Shown: positions 12,801 through 24,800 of the stretch, piece by piece
Numbering within the stretch: the stretch's first letter is position 1
How the letters are laid out: the number at the start of each line of letters is the position of its first letter
DNA from: Ornithodoros turicata
Lineage: Eukaryota; Arthropoda; Arachnida; Ixodida; Argasidae
Direction of reading: 5' to 3'
DNA: 64,000 bases
Assembly: GCF_037126465.1 (NCBI RefSeq)
Contig: NC_088204.1
Location: 17,242,804-17,306,803 of the forward strand
Program-made: the position numbers and the translations under genes
Notes under the pieces: generated by a model
Told to the model about the DNA's origin: nothing
Database searches by the model: none
The model's input: the letters and a program-made list of their open reading frames with translations, nothing else

Positions 12801-15800
12801 CGTGCCTCAAAGACTATACACGTTAGTTTTAGTTTCAGCACATATCACTGAACGCGGCCACGACGCCCCCCCACTGCTGTAATGTCGACCGGGGGACGTC
12901 CGGCAAGATTTCTGCTCTCTATAGGAAAGTGCCGTATTGGGCCCCGATCTTCAACTTTCACATAGTGATCGTTATCGTTATATTTAAACTTCGCGCGCTC
13001 CAAAGCTGCTTTGATAGGCTCGCGCGAGAGCTCGTGCAGAATTACGGGTCGAAGCGATGTATTTAACGCGCGTTATGGGATAACGACAAGTTGAAGATCG
13101 GGCTCTTGGTTGCGGCGCATATCACTCAGCGGGGCCATGACGCCCCCACACTGCTGTAATGGCGACCGGGTGACGTCATGCAAGATGAAACTGCCGTTAC
13201 TACAGGAAATTTTTACCTATCGCTTCCTAAATAATGAACCCTGCGTTTTTATCTGCTGCAGTGGAAGTGCCGCCCCCACCGATGTACATTCGATGCCGCC
13301 TTTGTGGTGCCGGGCCTTGTAAAATGTCACACAGCGATATCAGGCGGAGATCTTTGTTGACAAGTTTACGGGGGCAGCCTCCATGTTTTCGTGTTTGAGG
13401 GCGTACTGAGGAGTATGCCCTCTTTTCTTCTTTCCTTTTTGTGGTTGTATTTGGACCGTCTGACATAGAGTAGTGGACCGGTCGCCTTCCTCCCGCGCTG
13501 TAGCAGACGATTCTCGGTAACCAATAAAATTGCTCGAATGGGATGACGTCATAAAAACGACGGAAGGAGCTGAAAGGGGCTACCGCCGCTGCGCGCATTC
13601 TTGTAAACTAACCAGGAAAGGCGCGCTTGCAAAGGAAATGTGTTGCGTAACACTTCCTGAAGGTAGCATGCTCAATTCATGTGGTAAAAAAATGTGTGTT
13701 CGAATATTTTTTTTCTGGTTCTGTTACCGCCTATTGACTAATTTTGGGTTATTGTGTCTTGCTGCATCACTGCCATTGTATCACTACTTTTCTTAATAAA
13801 ATAAAGACCTCGATGACGAAATAGACTTCCCCCTTCTAAAAAAAATGCTGCGATGTTTCTCAATAGATGGTTTAAGGAAATCCCAGTGGCTCCTTGCGTA
13901 CCCGTTGCATCCTGCGAGATTACTGGAATGAACTGTCCACGTTTCGGTTTCACTGACCTTGCCTCGTGGACAGTCTCCCGAGATGGAAGGAATCGAGGCA
14001 GCTTCGAGACCTTCTAATCCTTGTTATTAGCCAGTTCCCATAGTTCAAGGGGGCGCAAAGCTCTGTGGGATTTTCTGAAATCGTCTATTCGAAGCTCGGG
14101 AACGCTACACTAAGGCATAAATTTCGTCATCGCAACTAGGAAATACGTGACAAGTAGGACCCTGCGAATGTTCGAATAGACGAGTTCAGAAAATCCCAGT
14201 GCTGTTTGCGCTCGCATTGCATCCTGGGCGCTTGCTGAGCGGGGCAACGAAGAATAATATTTCACGTTTCGCTTTCGCTGACCTTGACACGTCGTGGACA
14301 ATGGACCAGTAGGGAAGAAATCGGAACAGTTTGGAGGCCTACCCGTTCCTTCGTATTAGTAAACTCCCACAGTTCAAAGCGACGCTAAGCACTCTGGAAT
14401 TTTCTGAACTCGTCTATTCTTCGAATACCGAAGCGAATAACAGCATACTCGTTTCTCGAATTCTGCATCGAATAGGAAATGCTATACAGTGAACCCTCGT
14501 TAATATGCCCCCCGATAATCTGACATACGCGCTTTACGACCGTACTCCTGGGGAACAATGCAGTGAAACCTGTACAAATCACGCCCGTTAATATGACAAT
14601 TCCGCATTATGACCAGAATTTTCGGGAACGACCATGGTCATAGTAACGAGCGTTCACTGTATTCGAATATCGAATCGAATTCGACATCTCTTCAAACCGA
14701 ACATATTCGAATAGCTGCGAATCCGCGCACGTAAACCCCAAAACGCTAAAAGACAGATAAGGTACAGTGAACCCTCGTTACTATGACCATGGTCGTGCCC
14801 GAAAATTCTGGTCATAATGCGGAATTGTCATATTAACGGTGGTGATTTGCAGAGGTTTCACTGCATTGTTCCCCAGGAGTACGGTCGTAAAGCGCGTACG
14901 TCAGATTATCGGGGGTCATATTAACGAGGGTTCACTGTATACGCAATGCAGCGAGCTCGTGCTTCTTACATATCATGCATGTATCCTACTTCCATCTGCG
15001 ACACCTTTAGCGTTCTTAGCACAGTCAAACTACAACGATGTTGGCGCCACACTACGTTCCTTTCACTCTTCGCGAGGGGACACTCTACGTTTCACGTGTT
15101 GTGCAGTGTTTTTTGGATTATTATTGGGCTTCGCGTCTCGCAGTTGTTGATGTGCGGTGAACGCCCACGCAGAGCTGTGCAAGAATCGTCCCATGCCCTT
15201 CCTGTTGCAGGAACGGTAGCAAAGTCTGGGAAGCTCTTTTGACAAGCGAAGGTGCTTATATGGGTCACAAATTGAAAAGGGTTAAAATTTGGGCTGTTTG
15301 GTGTGACATTAAAGTCCATGAAAACCCGCAAAGTACTATTTTGTGACTTGACGGAATATCTCAAAGTTTGTAACAGATGCGAACCAGAATTTGAGAGCAC
15401 TAGGATTCTATATAAAAGTAGGAAGGTCGCAGCATTGCTTTACCAAGAGACGATGCATATAAAACCCCCCTGCACTGTTTTTTTTATCGATTTTATAGGT
15501 CACCTCAAGCGGCATCCGAGGGCCGTTCTCTTTCGATTCGTTTTGGCTGCGCATGTAGTACATGCATTCAATTCGCTAACGTACTATAACTAGTATACGC
15601 TTCATACTCGTTTCGGCTGCATAGCTATTCGCTTCGTATTGGCTTCAGTTTTGAAATGACCCTTTCGCACGCGCCTAGTACCGGTAGCAAGCTCATCGTC
15701 ATCAGCTTAATATCGTCGCGAAAGCTTACCTTCGTCCTGCATCTCGACCTTGAGAAAAAGAGGGTCACCCAAGTCAACGCCAGCGACTTCATCTCCCGAC

Positions 15801-18800
15801 CCGTTGACAACCTTCAGTCGAACCGGGGGCGTTGGGGCTAGACCCGTGATCACTTGGGTCAAGCTCTGTAGGTCCCTACAGGAAGAAAACAACGCTTGTC
15901 ACCCCAGCCTCCATCTCATCCGCGTCACAAGCACGACCGACTATAGATTATACCGACCATGCTATAATATGCAGCGCCTCTGGAGACACAACACTCAAGT
16001 CTCGTCGGCATAATTCGAGGGGGGCGGGGGGCACTGCACGTCGGCCCGTGGGACCTTCATCATAATTGGACAGATTTGATTGGATTGGATTAGATATGAA
16101 TTTTCTACGGCGCACTGCCGTATAGCAAACGACACCAGCGGTACGACGCTTAGGTCATGAGTCGTGCCCTTGAGTTGGTTGGCGCGAAACCCAACCAGGA
16201 AGTTCGTCACACTCTGTCCCTCTGGCGGCTGCGAAATGGGACGCAACAGGAAAGCTCCTGATGACTGTATGTTAAAGAAAATCCTGATTTCGAAGTATTA
16301 TTGCAGCAAGGATTGACGGTTTGGTATGCAAGTGTCTTTCATTTCATAATTTCATCATGTAGATATATTTTACGCGGTTTTTACGACAATAGCTCCTCCC
16401 TGTGTAGCTCTGCCTGGTGGTTACAGCTGCCAATTTTTCGCACAAACGTTTTAAAATGCCGAAAGTTTCCGAATTTGACAAAACATATAAATGCCGAAAA
16501 ATGCTCGACGAGTCTTCGCAAGAAAACTAGTATGTAACGGTCACAGCATACCAATAACCCCACATGTCCACGGTAATCGCTATTCGCATCTAACCCGACC
16601 TAGCCTAGCTAATCCAAACTCCTCCAAATAGAGCGACCTCCCAAATTGCGTGTCACTAACACTAGTCACGCTACTTTGTCACTCGTGCACAAAACAAATT
16701 TCCAAGTACACATTGACCATGCGCAATTACCGGGAACGTATAATTCTTCACAATCGCTATACGCTACGGTATGATACGTGCCTGCAGTGCGCCCGCGCTG
16801 CCCACGTAATATTTTAGCGCTCTAAGCTTTCGGGTGAACGGCCCCTATGAATAAAGCATAAACTATAGCTCGGCACAAACATGTCGCACACACTTGTGCA
16901 ATGCTGCAAAAGGCTGCCTTGAGAGTTGCGAATTCTGGTAAAATGATCGTCAGCATTTTTCATGGGGACAGTTCGGCGGGGAATATTTGAATATGGGATA
17001 AGAAATTAATAATACTGATGCTTTGCAATAAACGAACATGCATGTATTCCTTCCAACGTCACGATAAAAAAAGTTATAAATTTTTATAGCACACTTAAAG
17101 TACCACTATGGACCAAATAAATATTTATTTTATTTTGCATTATATATCACCCTCGCTAAAACACCCAGGTTGCAAAATACACGGTGTTCTTCCTCTTTTA
17201 TTCTGCACAGCGCGCCTTCAAATTGCGCGTCTCCTAGATTACGAATATGCAACATCTCTCATATATATGCAACGAATCACGAATATGCAAGGCTTTCATG
17301 TCTCTTTAAATTATATACAGTCTCAGAGAATGAAAGAAAGAGAGAGAAAGAGAGAAAAAGGAGGAAATTGGAAAGTAACCAACAGTCTTCTATTTCTAGT
17401 TCCCTATAGCTGGTATGCAAAAAATTATTACGAACGTATAATACACGAGCTGTACTCAACACAAACTAAATCGATGGCAACGCTAAATGACTATATATAC
17501 GACACACAAGAACATAAGCACTATACAGAATATAACTATGTACACCATGTACATGGGCATGTGGGCACGACAGCACCAGAATGCCTCGTACTAACATTCT
17601 GTTTGTAATACAGTGCTTGCTGCTGATCACTGAACCTGCTTCCTACTGTGGCACTGGCACGTGTGGACGACCCTATCTGCTCCACAACTACACAAGCAAT
17701 CAAGTCTATGAATCTCCGTGTGTGCATCCTGTTTGGATCAACTCTGCATCATCTGCTACTGCTGTCGAGAGTTGTGCAGCGCTTATAAAACCGTGTGATC
17801 CTTGGGATTTCTTCAGTGGGCACGACAGCACCAGAATGCCTCGTACTAACATTCTGTTTGTAATACAGTGCTTGCTGCTGATCACTGAACCTGCTTCCTA
17901 CTGTGGCACTGGCACGTGTGGACGACCCTATCTGCTCCACAACTACACAAGCAATCAAGTCTATGAATCTCCGTGTGTGCATCCTGTTTGGATCAACTCT
18001 GCATCATCTGCTACTGCTGTCGAGAGTTGTGCAGCGCTTATAAAACCGTGTGATCCTTGGGATTTCTTCAGTGGGCACGACAGCACCAGAATGCCTCGTA
18101 CTAACATTCTGTTTGTAATACAGGTCAGTTGTGACATTTCCACTTATCATAGTGATGATGTATTCCTCTTGGTGCTGCCGCGCCCACGGCTGATTTCTAT
18201 GCTTGTTAGCTATGTATATGACATGTGCTACAGCTTGCTAATTTGTGGAGATGTAGAGCTCAATCCTGGTCCCCCGATTACCCGCGGCCTGGACGAACGC
18301 CTCGACGCAATGATGGATCTATTGCAGAAATTGAGTACAGGACAGTCTGAATTAATCGCTGAAGTTAGGACCATTAAAGAAAAACAAATGCAATTCGCAG
18401 CAGAGCTGTCTTCGCTGACATCGACAGTCAGTGCAATAGATGCTGACGTTTCAGCTCTGAAATTAACTGTATCCGCGGTGAAGGACGTGAGACGTGATGT
18501 CATGCGCCTGCAAGAAAGATGTGAAGACGCTGAGAATCGTTCTCGCAGAAACAATATCTTGTTCCATGGTATAGACGACCAGGATGGTGAAACGTGGAAA
18601 CAGGCTGAGGACAAGATGCTATCATTCTGCCGCGACAAGCTAGGCGTAGAGGTCGATCCGAATCGCATAGACCGTGCTCATCGCCTTGGTCGCTTCTCAC
18701 CAAGTAAGCGCCGCCCAATAATTGTCAGGCTTAATCAGTTCAAACTAAAGCAGGAACTACTTTCGAACGGTGCAAAACTGAAAGGAACGGGCTACTCGAT

Positions 18801-21800
18801 TGGAGAAGACTATTCATCTGCTGTACGTATTGCGCGTAAGAAACTCGTCGAGTTTGCAAAAGAGAAAGGACGGCCATTTAAGCTCCGATTTGACAAAGTG
18901 ATAGTGGACAGTATTACTTATGTGTACGATTGTAGCACAGACTCCATAAAGCCTTCGCAACCATAGCAATCGCCTCCCACGCCCGTTGGCTCTGGTCAAT
19001 CTTCGCATGTGTATTCCGGCATCATGACTAACATACGTAGCGTTCTGCCCAAAAGAGATGATCTTATGAGTGTCATTCAGTCTACATGTGCTGACTTCAT
19101 TGTTCTAACTGAAACCTGGCTGCGCCCAGATATCGCCAATAGCGAAATTTTTCCGTATTGTAACGACTATTCTGTGTATAGATGCGATCGCAAGGACAGG
19201 GTCGGAGGTGGAGTAATGATCGCTGTAAAAAGGTGCATCCCATCAATGCAGGTGTCAGCGCCCGATGATATTGAAACTGTTTGGGTATGCATTCAAATGA
19301 AACACAGGAAACTCATCATTGGTGCTTGTTATCGTCCACCTGACAGTGGTATTACGTTCACTGATAAACTTCATGACTGTCTTTCTACCATGCGAAATAC
19401 GTACCCCACTTCCGACATAGTTCTAACCGGCGACTTCAACTTCCCTCAGATAACTTGGAGTCAAGGTACACCATCGCTTTCATCTTATCACGCGCTTGCT
19501 GCAGAATTCCTCGATAAATGCTCGACATTCAATCTTATCCAAGTGGTAACCGAACCGACACGTGTAGTGCCTGGGTCGTCCAGCTTAATCGACTTAGTAT
19601 TCCTGTCTGACCCATCCTTATTGCAGTTCACCACATATCTACATGGCTTGAGCGACCACAGAATCATTCATTTCGGCTTATCGCTTGAAGCTCCACAAAG
19701 AAACTTTAATCAGAAAGTAATAAGGGATTATAGAAGGGGAAACTATGATGCAATGCGTCAGGAACTGGTGGCTTTTGTCACCACCTTCTCCCATTATTCT
19801 CTAAGTCATTCTCCGGAGGAGAACTGGCAGTTATTCAGGAACAAGCTTGACGAACTAACAGACAAACATATACCTTTAATATCCTTCCGTTCGAGTGAAC
19901 GGTGCCCCTGGTTCCACTCAAAGCTGAAAACATTAGCTAATAGGAAGAAACGCTTGTATCGTCGTGCCAGAACTTCTAACACCAGTATTGCTTGGGGTAA
20001 ATATTACCAGACGGCCAGGGAATTCAGACTACAAGTACAGAAAAGTAAAGAGAAATTTTATTCTGAAGACCTTCCCTCCTTGCTCTCGTCGGACCCAAGG
20101 AAGTTTTGGCGTACCATTGCACCCGCTGAGTCCAACCGTATCACAATTTTTGGTAGTAACGGCATGCCCGTTAGCGATGTAGACAGTGCCTGTTCCTTCA
20201 ATGACTACTTCTCTTCCGTTTTCACCAACGAGGATCCGGGCCCTCTCCCGCCACTATCACTCGCTGCCACCGCAGAGATGCCCATGATAACTGTATCGAC
20301 TAATGGCATAATCAAAATCATCGAGAATATGAAGCTATCATCATCAGCAGGTATAGACGGCATCAATAGTAAGTTGCTTAAAAACATTAAAGAACCTGTC
20401 GCTGTAATACTGTCACTCATTTTCGCACAATCTCTAAGTAGCGGCTATGTTCCCGCTGATTGGAAGGTAGGTAAAGTTATTCCGGTGCACAAATCGGGAC
20501 CACGTCATGAGATATGTAATTACCGCCCAATATCACTCACGTCAGTTCCTTCCAAGCTATTAGAACACATAATTTTTTCTAACGTAATGTCCTTTTTAGA
20601 ATCAAATAACCTGCTCCACCCGCGTCAGCACGGATTCCGAAAGGGTCTCTCATGCGAGACACAACTAGTCGAATTCACTAGCGACTTACACAGTATAATG
20701 GAGTCTGGTCTCCAGATTGACGCCATATTTCTGGATTTCTCCAAGGCCTTCGACCGCGTACCCCACAACCGTCTACTTTATAAACTCTCCTGCTATGGCA
20801 TCCATCCCAACTTAATTGAATGGATTCGTTATTTCCTCACATCCCGTGTCCAATTCTGCACAATCAACAACGCCTGCTCCCCCTTAAAGAATGTCACATC
20901 CGGCGTCCCACAAGGCACTGTACTTGGCCCCCTCCTATTTCTACTCTACATCAATGACCTCCCTCTGGTATGCAACTCATCCATCCGACTTTTTGCTGAC
21001 GACTGTGTTGTGTATAGGGCTGTCTCCACGAGCCATGACCAAGACATGTTACAACATGACATGGATAAAATTTCGGACTGGTGTTCATCATGGCAAATGC
21101 ATCTGAATAACACCAAATGTAAAATCGTTCACTTTTCAAGGAAGCGTAGTAGCCTGCATTATAATTATAAGGTTAAATCAGAAGCTCTCACGATCTGTGA
21201 TTCATACAAATATCTTGGTGTCTTACTAACCGCAGACCTGGAGTGGAACTCTCATATTAACTCTATATCCGCTGAAGCTAACCGAACCCTAGGGTATCTT
21301 AAACGTAATCTCCGCCCTTGCCCACCACAGGTACGGCTCCGAGCCTACGAAACATTTGTAAGGCCAAAACTTGAGTATGCATCTGCCATATGGAACCCCC
21401 ACCAGCATTATTTAATCGCCTCCCTCGAGGCGATTCAAAACAGGGCTGTACGTTTTATTACCTCATCTTACTCCCGCTTCACAAGTGTATCTGCCCTTAA
21501 GTTTCACCATAATATAGCTCTCCTCTCCACCAGGCGCCGAATTGCGTCACTATGCCTCTTACACAAGATTTACCACAACACCACACTTCACACTAACCTG
21601 CTTCTCCCACCTGATTACATTTCCAACAGGGTTGATCATGGTAAAAAGATTAAGCTTGTTCACTGTCATTCTAATCACTGCCAGCAATCATTCATTCCAT
21701 CTGCAGTCAGAGAGTGGAATGCACTACCTGAGCTTATCATCAACATTACTGACCCCCAGTCATTTCGCCGTCACTTATGTTCACACTTCCGTGTAACATG

Positions 21801-24800
21801 ATATTTTTCTATGCTTGACGTCCAGTGCTTTATGTACTTTTTCTTCCTTGATGTTATTTTTTCTTTTGTAAGTTCGTGTGCTTGCTATCCTATTTTGTTT
21901 CTTCGCCCATCCCTCATGTAATGCCCTCGGGCCTTTGAGGTAATGGAAATAAATAAATACATCTAAAATTCATTAGTCATTGAATCTGTAGGCTATAACA
22001 TATGTCCAAGTCTGAAAGTATCAAGAGAAATAATTGTACGATGTACACCATGCATACAATGAAGGCAGGGCTCCCACGATTGATACGTATCCGTCCTGCG
22101 CACAAACTGAGGGATGTGCTCCACATACAGTGTTGCCAACATTTTTTCGGCGCTCCCTACAAGTCAACCCCAAAACCCTCTAGAATCTGAACAAAAACCT
22201 CCGTTTTTAAAAATATCTTGTATTTTCAGTGAAACAATTAGGCAGTCTTGGGTAAGTTACTTTTAAAAAGTAACTGAGTTACAGTTACAGTTTATCTGCC
22301 AAAAATAGTAACTAAGTTACAGTTATAGTTACTTTCTTGGTCGAGTAACTAGTTACAGTTACAGTTACTAAGAGAAAGTAACTTAGTTACATTACAGTTA
22401 CTTTTTATAAAAATGACCATGAGAGGGTGACACAAGTGTTAAAAACATACATTTATTTACATTTACTGAAGTGCGATAAAAATTGTCTTGCACTTAACCA
22501 GAAGCAATATGGGTTAATACGCGGTTATCCCACACGGAAAAATACGACATGTGCACGCGACCAGGCGCATCGAGGTGAGAAAGAAGAGCAGGGTGACACG
22601 CACGCGCGTTTCGTAGCGTGTAGAGAGAGAGAGAGACATACACAAGAACAAGGAACTCGCCTCAAGATGCTTTTCCAGGTTTGAAGTTGGCGTCCTGTTT
22701 GCCGAGTACGTCTTATTCCATAGCTTGCACTTTACAATTAAATTATTCTCGTCCTTCCATGATAAAAACTCGAAGCTTGCTTCATAGAGCGGCCGCGGAA
22801 GCTTATGATAGCAGCAACCGGAGAAGGATTAGCCATTGCACAGGTCGGAGCGAAAGAGAGCTGACAGAAAAGTTTCTCTTTGTGCATAATCATTCCCTTG
22901 TCCATATCCACAGGAGGCAGGGTCCCGTGCTAGGGCAGTGACACTATTACTCACATATGACTCACTCCGACCATTGAGGGTCACTAATTTCTGTTCGCAA
23001 AGCTGGAATTCCTTGCTTGGTCAAGAGCCCAAGGCACGAGGCACATACCGATTACGGATAAAAGGACGGAAGACATTGTTAGGGGGAAGTAGGGGAAGTT
23101 AGGGTAAAGAAAAAAGAAGGAACGACATTTATTCGAGTAACTAGTTACAGTTAAAAGCTACTTCTCTGGAAATGTAACTAGTTACTGTAACTAGTTACCC
23201 CCAAAAGTAACTAGTTACAGTTACAAGTTAAAAGTAACTTAGTTACTACCCAAGACTGCAATTAGGTATTGATGATATACTGATATATTCACTTGCGCGG
23301 AACAAGATATCACACGTTTGCATATGAAGGCATGTTCTTCACCGAGCAACGCCCCGACTCGAGTTGAGATGAGAATAGTGAGAAAATAAAAGTAAAGAGT
23401 GTGGATCGAGTCTAGAAGTCTGGCAGAATGCACTGCTTTGCAATGCTATGCTTTGGGATACCTCTTCTAGCCAGTCTTTGAATTCATCAAGTTTAAGTCA
23501 CTCCTTCGAGAACTTCGGTTGGTATGGTGACTTCTTCTCTGGATCGGAAGGCTTCCCCATTATTGTGAGGAGGGATATTGTGCCGCAGAAGCAAACAGAC
23601 TCGCGAAAAATCGAAAGAGCTTCACAGAGCATGCAAAAACCAACACGCGTCCGCCGTCACGGAGAGGAGCGGACGCTTGGCCGGAGCAGACGCCAGCACA
23701 CGAAGCACGAAGAAACCCTCGAGTAAGCCGCATAAGGTGTGCAACACGCTACTTTCTAAAACATAAGGCGTTCTGAAACTTCTGGAGTTTGTCATCTGAC
23801 ATTCGTTGATCCGGTTTGGGGTCGTATTAGCAAAACTTCTATGGGTACATGACGAATGTTGAAATCCCTCCGAAGTGCAACCGAAACCTCCAGATTTCCC
23901 TCCTCCCTCCAAATCGAAATTCTTCCCGCTAGGCTCCTGCACAAACCCTCCAGATTTGGAGGGAAATCCTCCAACTTGGCAACACTGTCCACATAGCCTA
24001 CTGAACCGATTACGATGGAGCACGAGTAGCTCCCGCCACAGGAAGTTCGTCACATTCGCGCGCAAGCGTCGCAGCAGGAATAACAATGGAGCGCGATTCC
24101 GCCGTTGTGCGAGCACCTTACAGCGCGCTGTCCACAATATGTCGGCGCCACAAGCAGTCACAAGAACGCTGAGGCGGTGGGACGGACGGCGTCAGTCCAA
24201 AAAGACAGAGCAAGCGACATTTATGTGACGGCGAAAAAGACCCCAAAAAGATCCTCGCCGTGTGACATTCGTATAGAGCACATGATTGTTCGTTTCGGCG
24301 TGACCGCCGGGCAAGTGCTTGTCGACACAAGGTTCCACAGGCAAAGATGGTCGCGTGTGGGTCGGATATTCCAGGCAAACCATTACATCACACCACGCAG
24401 GGATCCAGGGAGCCACGAGCCGACCAGCACCGACCACGACATGTTTCTTGGGCGTCGCCCGCTATTGGACCCATTGTTCTCCACTTCTTGGCAAACCACT
24501 GCTTCCGACAGCACGCTAGGAGAAGAAGCCAGTAAATGACTTAGTAGAATAGACGACAGCTTGCGGTGATGGGGGTGCACGGCGTCATGAAACTGTCGGG
24601 GTGACGCTGCCGATGGAGCCACTGGGTCATAAGCATGCGCGACAAGATCCTGTGCGAGGCGGCCAAACAAAACTTGAGTTGGCGACGGCTCGCTATTTAG
24701 AATACGCTGCGCAGTTCTCATGACGATTCCTCTGTTCATAAGGCCAATGTCAGGAAGTGACACTCCTCCACGCGAAGCCGGGCGAGACAGCAAGATACGT

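Larger units (their letters stand above)
11364..15729 (-). other. Intron 8
   Basis: A 4366-nt intron that hosts an inverted repeat (11669-11925), GA microsatellites (12331-12349, 12473-12487), a TIR element in a duplicated segment (12838-13194), a pair of related MITEs (13862-14419) and two pogo-like MITEs (14487-14937). The stretch 14940-15729 shows nothing recognisable. Confidence 0.6.
17556..21963 (+). mobile_element. Non-LTR retrotransposon (CR1/L2/Jockey-like), essentially full length
   Basis: About 4.4 kb, antisense to the host gene. Order: 255-bp tandem units at the 5' end, ORF1 with coiled coil and RNA-binding region, ORF2 with apurinic-type endonuclease and reverse transcriptase, a 160-bp 3' UTR ending GGAAATAAATAAATAC. 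ORF2 is free of stops and ORF1 is open, so the copy is young or recently active. I find no clear TSD. No RNase H domain is seen, which argues against the I/R1 groups. Confidence 0.92.

Noticed and set aside
17108..17608. 166-codon frame overlapping the LINE 5' end
   Set aside because: Out of frame with ORF1, low complexity, and mostly outside the element.
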